NCBI GenBank assembly: GCA_963931925.1
Contig: OZ007569.1
Span: forward strand, 73,522,118-73,586,117
Length of the DNA stretch: 64,000 bases
From: Onchidella celtica
Lineage: Eukaryota; Mollusca; Gastropoda; Systellommatophora; Onchidiidae
Direction of reading: 5' to 3'
Part shown: positions 23,901-34,000 of the stretch, piece after piece
Layout: every line of letters starts with the position of its first letter
Position numbering within the stretch: the stretch's first letter is position 1
Position numbers and translations under genes: made by a program
Notes under the pieces: generated by a model
What the model saw: the letters and a program-made list of their open reading frames with translations, nothing else
Told to the model about the DNA's origin: nothing
Database searches by the model: none

Positions 23901-25058
23901 AACATGATGATTGTTAAATCTAATTTTAGAAGACTATTACATAAATATTGCAGATCAGCGGCTCCAAGAACGATTTAAACATTATGGGCCAGCGGCGTGT
24001 TGGACAATCCACCTAGAGATTACAGATTACGGAGCGACCACAACGATAATAAAGATAATGATAACGTCAGATGTAGTTATTTCCTGCAATATAATTAGTA
24101 AAAGAGAATGTCGAATAATTGTATGACATGACCCATAATATGTTATTGTGCCGTCCTGCTGAACATTACACACGTACGCTCAAATGCATTAAACGTATGT
24201 ACACAGACCATAATGTAGCCACATGAGCGTACGTTACCCTGTAAAAAAAAAGATAATATATTAATATTATATAGGCCTATAGTTTTATTTGACCTCATGC
24301 CTAGTAGGCTACCAGGCTTAGTTTGTGTAAGGTGTCAAATAACACCATTTCAAGTTTCTGAACCGTCTGTGGAATAATTCTCCGTGGAACACATTTTAAA
24401 TAAAAATAATTAGCATCAGTGCTGTGGTAGGATCGTTCGCGTTCAACTTATTCACCATCATCATCGATACAAATTAGTAAATAATTACCCTTGTTCGCGT
24501 GAGTGTACGGAACTTTGACCTCTGTTATGAATTCGTTATGTTTTTCATCTGTCAGTTTTTTCTCTAGCTGTCTTTTCTCCTGGCCTTATATAATCTTATT
24601 TAGGGCTAGATGTTGTCACAGTTTATAACCAATCCTATGATTTCCCTTCATGGCGTTGTATATTTTCAGTTCTATAATATCATAAAAATTTGATTAGCCA
24701 ATGATTACGTGTGTTCAATGAAATTATGGATGAATAATTTTTTTAAAAATATTTTTTTTATTTTTTTGCTTGTTTGGTTGTTTACGGTTTGATTTAAATT
24801 TATTTTGACAAGAAAATGAGAAGGATTAAACCTACAGTCTTAATTAATACTTTCTTGTTCTTTATATTTCAGATCTCTTATTCCGACACAAGACGTTTTC
24901 TCTTTTTCTGCTCCCAGCCACGTCTTTCATTTCAAGATAATTTTTATATTTGTGAAATTAAATACACACAGCCTCAATACAGTGAACATACCTGTGCTAG
25001 AGATTGCCAGCACTAACATGCCGAGGAACACAATTTTCCAGCCTGAGATTGTCATCAT
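5971..25058 (-). CDS. PLB1-like: Phospholipase B1-like secreted GDSL lipase, 13 exons
   Basis: Exons, 5' to 3' on the minus strand: 25058-24992, 21529-21417, 19768-19708, 18156-18098, 15176-15112, 14445-14402, 13305-13206, 11636-11504, 9980-9823, 9192-9012, 8027-7929, 6879-6814, 6042-5971. All introns are GT-AG, all phases agree, and the sum is 1218 nt (405 residues plus TGA). Residues 1-22 form a hydrophobic signal peptide. The phospholipase B landmarks occur in order: [21 protein letters not shown] (nucleophile Ser98), YRGLAW then [26 protein letters not shown] (oxyanion Asn205), [23 protein letters not shown] (catalytic Asp340 and His343), ALWNNMVEPIGSK and PYLYT. The mammalian enzyme has four tandem repeats and a C-terminal membrane anchor. 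This one is a single repeat without an anchor, so it is probably secreted. Predicted activity is hydrolysis of phospholipid and lysophospholipid acyl esters. The start may be either Met of the MM pair, or a Met further upstream in the same frame (ORF opens at 25124). Confidence 0.92.
7716..7853. mobile_element. hAT-like MITE, family B, degraded copy
   Basis: Starts CAGAGCCATATTAACGCA and ends GTTCAGACGGCCCTG, which are inverted counterparts. Its interior (TAGGGGGCCCATGCATGCAA) matches the better preserved copy at 13356-13503. It lies in an intron of the phospholipase gene, between the exons at 6879 and 7929. Confidence 0.55.
8088..8364. mobile_element. TA-flanked MITE, family C, with a THAP-like remnant, copy 1
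   Basis: The TIRs are TAGACCCTTTTCA and its complement TGAAAAGGGTCTA, flanked by TA on both sides. The copy at 39669-39964 is the same element in the opposite orientation. The interior contains a degenerate segment that reads as a THAP-type zinc-finger start on the minus strand (see the other copy). It sits in an intron of the phospholipase gene. Confidence 0.65.
11090..11395. repeat. Dispersed repeat family D, about 300 bp
   Basis: From GACCTTGTTAATTTGCATAG to about TTCACCAGTCGCGCTTTTGG. It matches 30905-31215 in reverse complement over its full length. A core (CGCCTGATTAGTCAATCTGA then CTACCGCCCATTGATACAAA) also recurs at 28700-28790, 56310-56400 and, modified, in both arms of the foldback at 16325-16751. 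It is intronic to the phospholipase gene. Confidence 0.65.
11797..12492. mobile_element. TIR element, apparently interrupted by a SINE
   Basis: 11797-11860 (CGTGTTTTCATTTGTACGG and GAAACGTCAAAAA) and 12432-12492 are inverted counterparts; the latter reads on the minus strand as GGTTTTCATGTGTACGG with GACGTCAAAAA. The sequence between them includes the SINE at 11937-12441. The simplest reading is a foldback MITE of about 190 bp into which the SINE inserted. I could not find a clean target duplication. Confidence 0.5.
11937..12441 (-). mobile_element. tRNA-derived SINE with (TTA)n tail
   Basis: Reading the minus strand, the head at about 12441-12365 has tRNA-like promoter boxes: a box-A-like TGGTCTAGAGGC and a box-B-like GGGTTCAAAACCC inside a stem. 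A body with AACGTTAAAGATACCTTGGC follows, then a pyrimidine/purine-rich stretch. The 3' end GCGCTATATAAATGCCACCC is followed by ATTATTATTA. The 3' half recurs at 50622-50850. The head's similarity to tRNA and the short-repeat tail are the standard signs of a SINE. Confidence 0.65.
13356..13503. mobile_element. hAT-like MITE, family B
   Basis: 148 bp with TIRs CAGGGCCGTCTTAACGCA and, at the right, the complement of CAGGGCAGTCTTAACACCA. Flanks AGTAAAGA and TGTAAAGC match at 6 of 8 positions, consistent with a decayed 8-bp hAT-type duplication. It is intronic, just upstream in transcript order of the phospholipase exon at 13305-13206. Confidence 0.65.
15370..15918. mobile_element. Foldback element, family E
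   Basis: The left half (around TAGCGCCGACGTCGATT, GGAACCCGCCCCTA and GGAAATCTACGTTGGATTGA) is the inverted counterpart of the right half (TCAATCCGACGTAGATTTCC, AGGGGCGGATTCC, CAACGTCGGCGCAATG). The loop is about 15590-15690. One arm of a relative is at 25775-25990. ORFs crossing it are by-products of the palindrome. It is intronic to the phospholipase gene. Confidence 0.65.
16325..16751. mobile_element. Long near-perfect foldback element, arms about 200 bp
   Basis: The left arm from TTAATTAAACGCTGTGGCTA runs inward to GTAGCTATGTATTGTTTTCA. The right arm repeats this in reverse complement out to TAGCCACAGCGTTAATTAA. Apart from a short insertion near 16695 the arms are almost identical. The roughly 45-base loop (16515-16560) contains GAAGGACTTCCGAATGCATT, closely related to the terminal repeat of the composite element at 28517-31583. 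The arms carry the core of repeat family D. Confidence 0.88.
17009..17303. mobile_element. MITE, family A, copy 2
   Basis: TIRs TGTATAGAGAGATCTCACT and the complement of TGTGTAGAGAGGTTTCACT agree at about 16 of 19 positions. The interior matches 5145-5443, including the internal inverted pair around CGCTGCGGTAAACAAG and GTTTACCGCAGTGACC. It is intronic to the phospholipase gene. Confidence 0.7.
17880..18031. repeat. GA-rich low-complexity tract
   Basis: About 150 bases almost entirely of A and G on the plus strand, with GAGA and GAAAGA units. It lies just downstream, in transcript order, of the phospholipase exon at 18156-18098. Ser/Leu-rich ORFs reading through it on the minus strand are artefacts. 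Confidence 0.85.
18530..19063 (+). mobile_element. Candidate solo LTR
   Basis: Begins TGTAGCGTCCC and ends TTCTACA, so the edges form a short TGTAG...CTACA inverted repeat. Inside, in order, are a TATA-like AATATATATAAGG at 18855-18867 and ATTAAA at 19014-19019, as in an LTR promoter and poly(A) signal. No internal coding region or second LTR is seen, and no exact target duplication could be fixed. A different element type remains possible. Confidence 0.4.
20830..21081. mobile_element. Foldback MITE, about 250 bp
   Basis: The left arm GGGAACGGGATTGAATGACAC through TTCGAACTGTTCAACGCGG is inverted at the right as CCGCGTTGAACAGTTCGAA through GTGTCATTAAATCCCG. The loop is about 20930-20975. The whole unit could form a hairpin. 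It has no coding capacity and is intronic to the phospholipase gene. Confidence 0.85.
21727..22057. mobile_element. hAT-like MITE with 8-bp flanking repeat
   Basis: The TIRs are CAGGGCCGGATTAAG and the complement of TAGGGCTGATTAAGC. Flanks TTCACAAG (21719-21726) and ATCACAAG (22058-22065) match at 7 of 8 positions. CAGGG termini with 8-bp duplications are typical of hAT elements. The 331-bp body is non-coding. Confidence 0.7.
22058..24991. other. Long phospholipase intron 1, no other gene seen
   Basis: This is part of the intron between the signal-peptide exon (25058-24992) and the exon at 21529-21417. Short ORFs of 60-100 codons occur on both strands, but none shows a recognisable motif or plausible splice structure. 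The GTAGGCCTA-type octamer common across the window recurs here. Confidence 0.55.
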
Positions 25059-25774
25059 GCTACCTACATCCAGAACGGTGGCCAGTATGATCATTGTCAA
25101 ACTATGCTGCACAATTTTCAACATGGAAAATTCAACGAACTAGCGAACCCAAATAATTGGTTTATAGATTTCTAAATCACATTTGGGCTATCATTTATTG
25201 CACTGCATGATTCCGGTGGCACTTTCACTCCAGTGGCAACGTCTGTCTCGTGATTTGGATATTTTTAGATATTTGGGTCACCTGCGATAGTGCCGCCTCA
25301 GACCTAGTTTTTGCATGAACCACCTATATCATTTGTGCGAGAAGGCGGAGCTAAGAAACGACCAATAAAATGGGACATGGGTCTTCCAGTTACACTCATG
25401 TGATGAGAAACTGCTTAACACCTTATAGTTTCTCGTAATGCCTGGCTTTTGTTGTTGTTGTTGTTGTTGTTTTATTTTACATACCGTAAATCTCGTGATT
25501 GATTCGCATAATGCTGTTGGCAATCAAGAAAGTTGATACTGTGAAGACCTTCTGTATTTTATGTTGATATGATCTGCGTGTATTTCCATTGTGACACGGT
25601 GACAAGGCGCGGAGCTCACTCAGCAACGCTGGGATCCAAAGACAAAAATAACAAGAATGAAACAATTGGATGTCGAGTAACTGCGATCTTTCAAAGTTCG
25701 TCGGAGGACGACTTTATCCAATCACTGCAAATTTTCTGGGAGCACCGGGGGAGAGAGGGGAGGGGAGGGAAAAC

Positions 25775-25990
25775 AACCCATTCTATGTAAATCCGACGTA
25801 GATTTGAACAAGATTTCCATAGGTTGGTGGGATTAGCGTGGAGATATTCCCTACATCAAATCGACGTCGGGACAATGTCGTAACTGACGAGTCTACACTG
25901 GAACGATCTCATTCATTTGTGCAAACTTGGAGACAGTTCTACGCTTCGGATGTCCGTAGGGTTGCTGGTTGGGAATCTATATGACTTGGA
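25775..25990. mobile_element. Partial copy of foldback family E
   Basis: AATCCGACGTAGATTTG, CCCTACATCAAATCGACGTC and CGGATGTCCGTAGGGTTGCT parallel one arm of the element at 15370-15918. No opposite arm was recognised. It lies upstream of the phospholipase gene, between the divergent genes. Confidence 0.5.
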
Positions 25991-26665
25991 GGACTTGCAA
26001 AATGAACCCACTAATTAGAACAAAACGCAGTAGGCCTATATGGAAGGTACGCTGTTTATAATCATCATTATCAGCTTTTGACATACGGCACAATACAATA
26101 CGCACGTTCGCTAGTTTGCCATCTCGTTCATGTAATTGCGCTATCAAGATTTAATAGATAACATTTCTTATCTAGACCGTTCACCATTTGATTGGCGATG
26201 ACATTAAGGTCGCATCAACATCATATTTAGCATTGCTACTGCTAACGCAAAAAATATAATATAATATAGTATTATAATGGTTTGAAACTCTTTCTATACA
26301 CTCTGTCGCGTATACACCGTGGACATCAAACACTCTCTGCAAGTGGGCCTAGGTAATTAATGGAAGACTGGGCATACTATGGCGATATCTCCTTCAGTAA
26401 AGCATTTCTACCATTTCTAAGACAAGCTCTATACTCTTATCAGTCCACGCATCCGTAATTCACTATGTAGGCCTCCTGCAGACTATTAGTCAGTGGTGTA
26501 GGTTTACTTAGGGTTCTCCCCTATGGTAATAGGTAATAGGGATACTGCCCCACCCTGTCAGGCATTAGCCTAGACATTAATTTTATTCCCTGGCTGTCCT
26601 TCAACGGTTTCATAACGAGTAAATGCACTGGGCGAAAATGTGATGGACCAATTTTCTGTGTTAGG

Positions 26666-27417
26666 GTTAGGTTAAACTGGCAAATAGAATTCTTGGCATA
26701 GATGAACTGAAAATACCACAGTGTATTATATACAGGTTAGAAACATACAGAAAACACCATTTCATGCCCAATTTCTCCTTAATAAAGGATGGGGGCACAA
26801 AATAAACATTCTTGGGGGAGGGGGGGGGTACCGAACCCCAAATATGCCACACAGTTGTGACAAGATATCTCAAAGAGTTATATAAGTATCATTTTGAAAC
26901 TTAGCATCAGTGTAGATCTATATATAGAAAGTAGTGCTACACAGACTTTAGACTATTTTCATGTAGATACTGTTGCTACTTTTTTTCTATGATTTTTCAA
27001 AATCATGGAGGAAAATTTTTCCGAAATTTATGGGGATCAGGATACCAAAATTTAGCTTTACTCCAAAAGTTATGGGTCAATAACTTTAGGAATAGTCTAT
27101 TGTCACCTGCATACCATCAAGAACTATTAGGCAACGTTTCAGGCCAGTAGTTTAAGTAGTTTTTTAGATATCTTGTCACGATTGCAGTCGCTGTCCTGAA
27201 AATGGCAAAACTGAGAAATCTGCAAAAAAAACAGAAAATCTATGCAAAAATTACATTTGCACTCACCCTAAAAATCAAAATAAAATACTTCTTGAAGTTC
27301 TAGAACATTGTAACACACACAGAAATGTGCAGAATTGAATAAATTTCATATTAGTGAAAAAAACGAAAAAGGCTTGGAGAAGGACTTTTTCATGCTACGG
27401 GGCCAGTTTAACCTAAC
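26666..27417. mobile_element. TIR-bounded element, about 750 bp
   Basis: A perfect 16-base inverted repeat, GTTAGGTTAAACTGGC at 26666-26681 and its complement at 27402-27417, bounds a non-coding interior. The interior mentions neither transposase nor host exons. Target duplications are not evident, so this could be an old DNA transposon or a chance pair in related repeats. Confidence 0.45.
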
Positions 27418-27839
27418 CTGAAGTTCAAAAGCAAAGACATTTATCCAATTCTTCCACCTCGATTGCGATGTTTCAATTCAGTATCAAATACTATAAGGCC
27501 TATAGGCTACTTATGTTGTATTGCAATCCATTAATGTCTCCACCAACGCACTGACCTTTCCTTGTCAAATCAGGATTGAATACCCACTACCCTTGATAGC
27601 CAGGTAAAGTTTTTGTTAAGTCCAGGATCCACTCAATTAGGACTACTGCCACAATTTCTTTTAGACGATAGCCATTATTTTCTTCGCTTCATTTTGCAGA
27701 ACAATCTGCCCGAGTAATGTCAGTTATGTATTTCCGTTTCTCCCCCCCCCCCCCACACACACACACAGACACACTTCCAGTGAATTCATATCGAAGTGTT
27801 TATTATGGAGGCGATATTATTAATTATTATTATTATTGT

Positions 27840-28044
27840 ACGAGAGAAGGAGATCGCACGGGCAAAACCCTCTTTGCGCACGGGCATCTTTTGCGACCCT
27901 TACACCGGAAGGAAACGGCTTATCACGTGACAGTACGTCATAAAGCGCGCGTTGTGTGGTTGTTTGTTGTTTCGTATAGTGACACTGACAAGAGTGGCAA
28001 TAAGTTGTGTGTGAACTGTATGATTTCCGGAGTTAAACAATAAC
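27840..28044 (+). promoter_or_regulatory. Candidate promoter and 5' leader of the RING gene
   Basis: A CpG-richer stretch directly before the RING start codon. It holds an ETS-like CCGGAAGG at 27905-27912, an E-box CACGTGAC at 27924-27931 and a CRE-like TACGTCA at 27934-27940, followed by GCGCGCG. There is no TATA box. These are consensus matches only; the start site is not determined. Confidence 0.4.
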
Positions 28045-31000
28045 ATGAGTGAGCAGTCAAGTTCTTTAGATTATCTCAGAGAACTGCAAAGTAACTATGA
28101 AAAACGGTGAGGCTTTGTTTAGAGAGAGAATCTAAGAAATCTGTCTCTCGGTAGAGTCTAAAGGTGCAGACGTTAGACTAAAGATAGAGATCATAGAATC
28201 TAATCTAGATCTAGATCTAGATCTAGATTAGATTAGAGAGATCAGATGGAATAACTTCCAAATTGGGGGTGGGTTCCATTTGAGACAGTCAGAAAGGAAA
28301 TTTCAAGGATGCAGCTTTAGGAGCATCTGTACACATCCCAAGCTCATGGATTAACAGCCATCTTTATTCATTTTACCCTAATGTCATCAGGATGTGGAAC
28401 AACCTCCCGGCAGAAGTCCAAACACTATCGTCTGCAACGGCTTTTGACAATGAACTAAAGAACATAATTATCTGTTGCAGCTACCATTGTATCTAAAGTG
28501 CGGGTATATTTCTGTGGGGAGGACTTCCGAAGAATGCGTTCCATAGCTTTTATAATGTTAGTGAACTTTACTCACCGTTATGCATTGTTTGAGACTTTAT
28601 TACCAATTATCACTTCATATTCACAATAACATTTGGGGAGGAGTACCTTACTCGAGCGCCACTTTCACTGTTATCAATTTAAACACATGGAATGGTCAGA
28701 TGGACCTGGGGGCGTGAGGGTCTAGTCAGTTTGTATCAATGGGCGGTAGTCAGATTGACTAATCAGGTGAAAAGGGGCTGGGGTAGTTGTGTTTAGTTAG
28801 TTTCTGGTCTTTGGCGCTCAGGTACGGAACTCCTTCCAACATTTGTAACACTCTTGCCAAGAAAAACAGTATAATCCCAGAAAAAAGTCTGAAGTTAGAC
28901 AAAATCTGCAAACTGGTGCCATTTTGAAACTTGCTGGGGAGAGGTCACAGAAAACTTTGGAGTAGCGGCACTGAACGATGAGAGAGGACACCCACAGCAA
29001 GATGCCCAAAAAAGAGCCAATATTTTAAATACTCAATTTTGTAAGGTCTTTTCTGACCCAGGGGGTGTCTACCCGGGAGAGCTGAGTGGTGCCAAACTGC
29101 CGGATATGGATGAAATATTTGTTACAGAAAATGGAGTACTGAAACTTTTGGAAAACCTTAATGAAAATAAAGCTACAGGGCGTGATGGAATTACCGCCAA
29201 ATTACTGAAACTTTGTGCCAAGGAAATTGGCCCCGTTTACACTTTGTTGTTTAGAGCTTCAATCGAACAAGGAAAAATACCGGAAGACTGGAAAAAAGCA
29301 AATGTTGTACCCATTTTTAAGAAAGGAAATAAGGCTAGTCCTGAAAATTATAGACCAGTCTCCCTGACATCAATATCTTGTAAGCTTTTAGAGCATATTT
29401 TGCACACCAGCATCATGAAGCATCTCGAGAGACACTCGGTTTTAACACATGTACAGCATGGTTTTAGAAAATACAGGTCGTGTGAGTCCCAGCTTGCAAC
29501 TTGCAACGATTTTGTTAATAACTTGAATAATACCAGGCAGATGGACACCATTTTACTAGATTTCAGTAAGGCCTTCGATAAAGTGCACCATGCTAGCCTT
29601 TTGACTAAACTAAACCATTATGGAGTTAGAAACAGTACTTTGAAGTGGATTAAGTCTTTATTTTAGAAAACAGAACACAAATAGTAGTCGTTGATGGAAA
29701 GACATCCAATCCTGCACCTGTTCTCTCGGGAGTACCTCAGGGTACTGTAATGGGCCCCTTGCTATTTTTAGTTTACATTAACGATATGCCGAGTAAGATC
29801 TCTCCAGGCACTAAATTACGACTGTTCGCCGATGATAGCCTCCTCTATAGATCAATAAATTCAAAAGAAGATACGGAAATTTTACAGAAAGATTTGGACA
29901 GTCTACAAGAATGGGAGAGGGACTGGCGTATGGAATTCCACCCCAATAAATGCCAAGTCCTGAGAATTTCAAATAAACATCGCAACATCACCTCGGACTA
30001 CTTTATACATGGCGAGAAATTGAGTGAAACAGATGAGGCTAAATATTTAGGAATTACATTAGACAGAAAACTTACATGGAACCAACATATTAATAGCACA
30101 TGTAACAAAGCAAACAGTATACTAGCATTTCTGAAAAGGAACACCTCTAACTGTGATAGGAAAGTAAAAGAAAAATGCTATAACACCTTCGTGAGGCCCT
30201 CCCTAGAGTATGGCTGCAGTGTCTGGGACCCCCACTGTCGAATAAACATAGAACAACTGGAAAGGGTCCAGAGGAGAGCTGCTCGCTTTGTGACAAATGA
30301 TTATGCTAGAAGCAGTAGTGTCAATACAATGATGAGAGACATCGAGTGGACATCACTAGAAGAAAGAAGAGCAAAAAACAAAGTAAAACTATTTTATAAG
30401 GGCAGGGAAGGAAATACCGATATCCCACTGAACCACCTCACCATTAACACCAGAGGCAACAGAAAGAATAACATAAAATATAACATCCCCAACTCACGGA
30501 TTAACAGCCATCTTTACTCTTTTTACCCTAGTGTCATCAGGATGTGGAACAACCTCCCGGCAGAAGTCCAAAAAATATCGTCTGCAACGGCTTTTGGCAA
30601 TGAATTGAAGAACATAATTATCCGTTGCAGCTACCATTGTATTTAAAGTGTGGGTCTATTTCTGTGCACAATCTAGGTACCAGGAGATATTTTTAACCAG
30701 AGATATACATATACAAAGAAATTACACAATGATATATTTTAAATGGTCTTAATATATGCTGTTTTAGCCTGTTTTAGCCTCAGAGCAGGGGCGTCGAGTC
30801 GCACATAGTGCAGTTGAGGAATCGACAGATTATATAGACGAGTCAACTACATGGAAAGAAGAAGAAGAAGAAGTAACAGAATTTACCAAAAGCGCAACTA
30901 GCGAAGGTTTGCTGAAACAAAACTTGATATGGTGTTCAGGAATTTAAACTCACAACACATGCATCAGATGGACCTTAGGGCGTGAGGGTCTACTGTAGTC

Positions 31001-34000
31001 AGTTTGTATCAATGGGCGGTAGTCAGATTGACTAATCAGGCGAAAAGGGGCTGGGGTAGCTATTGGCGATCGACGTACACTCATGTAGGCCCTGTATTAG
31101 CTCAGATCATACAATCTCCCAGCAGCTGAAATCGGATTGTTTTGCTACTAAGCCGATTTATAATTTTTAAAAACTATGCAAATTAACAAGGTCGGTAACT
31201 TTCCCTAATTTAGGTCAAGGATGCAGTATGTGAGTATTAGTAAATGACTACCGTCAAGCTGTTAACTCACCTGCGTGGCGAAATGGTTAAGACGTGTGAT
31301 TTTGGAGCGAAAGGGTGTGGGTGCGGATCCGAGTATTGTCATGATATGATTTATAATAATTATGTATGTGTTCACTTTTAGATGATTCTTACGCAGAGAA
31401 ATTGAGATGACATGGAAGTAAGATAGAGAGGGGAGAGAGATAGAGAAAGCGAAGCATGCCGTGAAGTATTTCTTTGTCTTTCTTTAGAAAAACCCCCTCA
31501 AAAATACCTAGCCCCTTTTTTTATTTAAACCCCTCAAAATAAACCCTCTTTAGCATGTATGGAACGCATTCGGAAGTCCTTCCTTTCTGTGCACAATCTG
31601 GATACCAAGAGATATTTATACCATTAATTACCAGAGATATATTATAAAAAAGAATTTACACAACGAATATATTTTAAATGGTCCTAATAGATCTATATGC
31701 AAGGTTTTTACCCTGTTTTTAGCCTCAGAGGAGTGACGTCGAGTCGCATATGGTGCAGTTGAGGGATCGTCTTTTTACATCTATAGACGAATCAACTACA
31801 TAAGATTAGAAGAAGAAGGATGAGCCTTCTGGCATTCTATGATTGGTCATCATTCATCTAGACTAGAGCAGGGGTCACCAGACTACGGCCCGCCATGGTA
31901 CTTGATTTTGTTTGATAAAACCAGGGATATCTAGGCTTGCAAGTATTGAACAGATTGCTTATGCGGCCCGTGCTTGTAAGTCTGTCAGTTATCCGGCCCT
32001 CTGTGAAAAATGTTTGGTGGCCCCTGATCTAGAGATCTCTAGACCAGACTAGAAGTAGAATCTAGATCTAGACTCTAGGTACCCAGAATCTAGATCTAGA
32101 CTCGAGGTACCCAGTGTGAAGTTCATGCTCATCTTCGCTTGCCAAGGAGAAACGACAACAATATTTAGACTTAAATCTGACCAATGATGTTTGCAGATGA
32201 CTCAAAAGTTCTATTTTGTGCGTCCCTCTTTTGCAGGTTCAACTGTATAGTTTGTATGGAAGCAAAACTTCACATGGTTTATGGACTGTGCCAACACAGA
32301 CTATGTGCAGACTGTCTGTATTTTGGTAACAGGAGCCTTCGGCCCAAAATGGACAAGTGTCCTGTGTGCCTTATGCCCTGTGCTTTTCCAGCGTCGAGGT
32401 AAGTAGATAAAGAACTGCAGCTTGGGATCTCAACTTAACTCATTGACTCCCCTATATGGAATTTTGTGGTTGTACCCCAGGTAATTTTGCGACAAAGAAA
32501 ATTCCGCATATATGACTTTCTAAATCATACATAAGTTTGTTGTAGGTGGAACTAGACTCCACAATATACATGTTAATTTGTTGGAAATTGAATGCTGAAT
32601 AAGGAAAAGGGATTGACAGAATGATTTAGCACACTTTTGATACAAAAACGGGGCAGAAAAGTGAAATGAAAAATTCAATAACAGATTTTCACACCAAAAT
32701 TTTTCAGCCCATATAAATTGGATATGATACAATACTGCAAGTTTTCTTAATCTTTGCCATACATCTTGGGTCTAAAGGACCAGAAGCAATTTAAAACATT
32801 TGTAAAATTATCTTATTTCTGGGAAGTTTTTCCTCTAATTCCAGGTATTCCTCAATGAAGTCATTGCCCTTCTTCCCAGGGTTTTAAAATTTTAAAATAC
32901 TCACAAGCATGCTGACTAATCATTTAATGCACATGCATTTTTATTATTCCTGCTGTACATCCTGGGGTCTCGCAGACACCACATTTTTCTCAGTTGAGTG
33001 GGAGCCCTGTCATGTTACTCATACATGATGTGAATTCTAGATCAATGTGTGTTTCCACATGTGATGAAAATGACACCCATGTCACATTCAAGCACACAAA
33101 TGTTCCATTCTAACTCCACCCATCCTGAACTAGAAATTTTGATAAACTGCAGGTCTGTCTAAGAAAGACGGAAGTGATGTAGAACTACATGTACAACTGA
33201 CAAGCTTCAGCACCATTTTGAAATGGATAGGATTTGGAGGGAATAACACAGTTCAGTGTTTTAAGTGTTTGCCTTAGATTGGGGGGTGCGAAAACTTGGA
33301 TTTGGAAATTTTAGAATTACAGTGTACAGGTCTTCTTCAAACCATATTGCTTTTGTTGGGGATGTGAAAATATGTCAGAAGTTCTTGGGGGGGGGGGGGG
33401 GGGTAGAAAAGGTTGGAAACCGCTGCCTTTGGTGATGTGTTAGGGCAACTATTATGTTTGTATGTGCCCGTATTTCAATTTTATTTACCATTGTTCTTTT
33501 CCAGGCCAGACATTCCAGAAGACAACATTGACATGCAGAGATGTTTAGGTGTTAGGGTGTGTCCTAACAGTGTCAAAGGCTGTCTTGTCGAGATGTGGGA
33601 ATGGGAAATTGAAGAACATAGAGGGTAGGTTTCGTATCAGTCATGATATTGAATATAGACTGAGACGGCATAAACTCACTACAGCTGAGATATATTCAGG
33701 ATTTCATATTGTGTTACTTAAATAGTCTGTGGAAATCGGCCATATTTAAAAGACAGGGGCTGAAGAAATAAGTTCCAAAAACTAAGAAGTCTGACACCAA
33801 AATCACCCCTGCAAGCTTTAGATTTGTGTTAGAGGTAGCAATATTTGCTGGCATGTAGCATAATGTAGGCTCCTGCTGGTTTTAACCATACCACAGTTCT
33901 TTTGGGATGAAATGCATAATATGTAAAGCTATGCCTAAAGAGACCTTGTCGGCATGGTGCGATGTCTTGTCAAGTATTTTTCCATATATATTTTTCCAGA

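Larger units (their letters stand above)
28517..31583. mobile_element. Composite TIR element of about 3.07 kb with 8-bp target duplication
   Basis: The left end GGGAGGACTTCCGAA and right end TTCGGAAGTCCTTCC are inverted counterparts continuing into TGCGTTCCATA; the left carries three extra bases. TTTCTGTG flanks it at 28509-28516 and 31584-31591. Joining the flanks restores an uninterrupted LINE 3' end, which confirms insertion. Inside are family-D repeat cores near each end and a second LINE (28820-30873). An 8-bp duplication fits hAT- or P-type elements, but no transposase is present. Confidence 0.8.

Noticed and set aside
26661..26672. TTAGGGTTAGG as telomeric repeat
   Set aside because: Only two units, part of an inverted repeat with GTTAAACTGG; no array.
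27717..28043. 108-codon ORF before the RING gene
   Set aside because: It starts in a C-run and CA microsatellite and overlaps the probable promoter/leader; no domain.
28818..29009. 63-codon minus-strand ORF
   Set aside because: Shadow of the LINE pre-RT coding region on the plus strand.
31266..31340. tRNA-like segment GTGGCGAAATGGTTAAGACG with GGGTGCGGATCCGAG
   Set aside because: The boxes are roughly tRNA-like, but I could not pair an acceptor stem or anticodon arm; at most a decayed SINE head.
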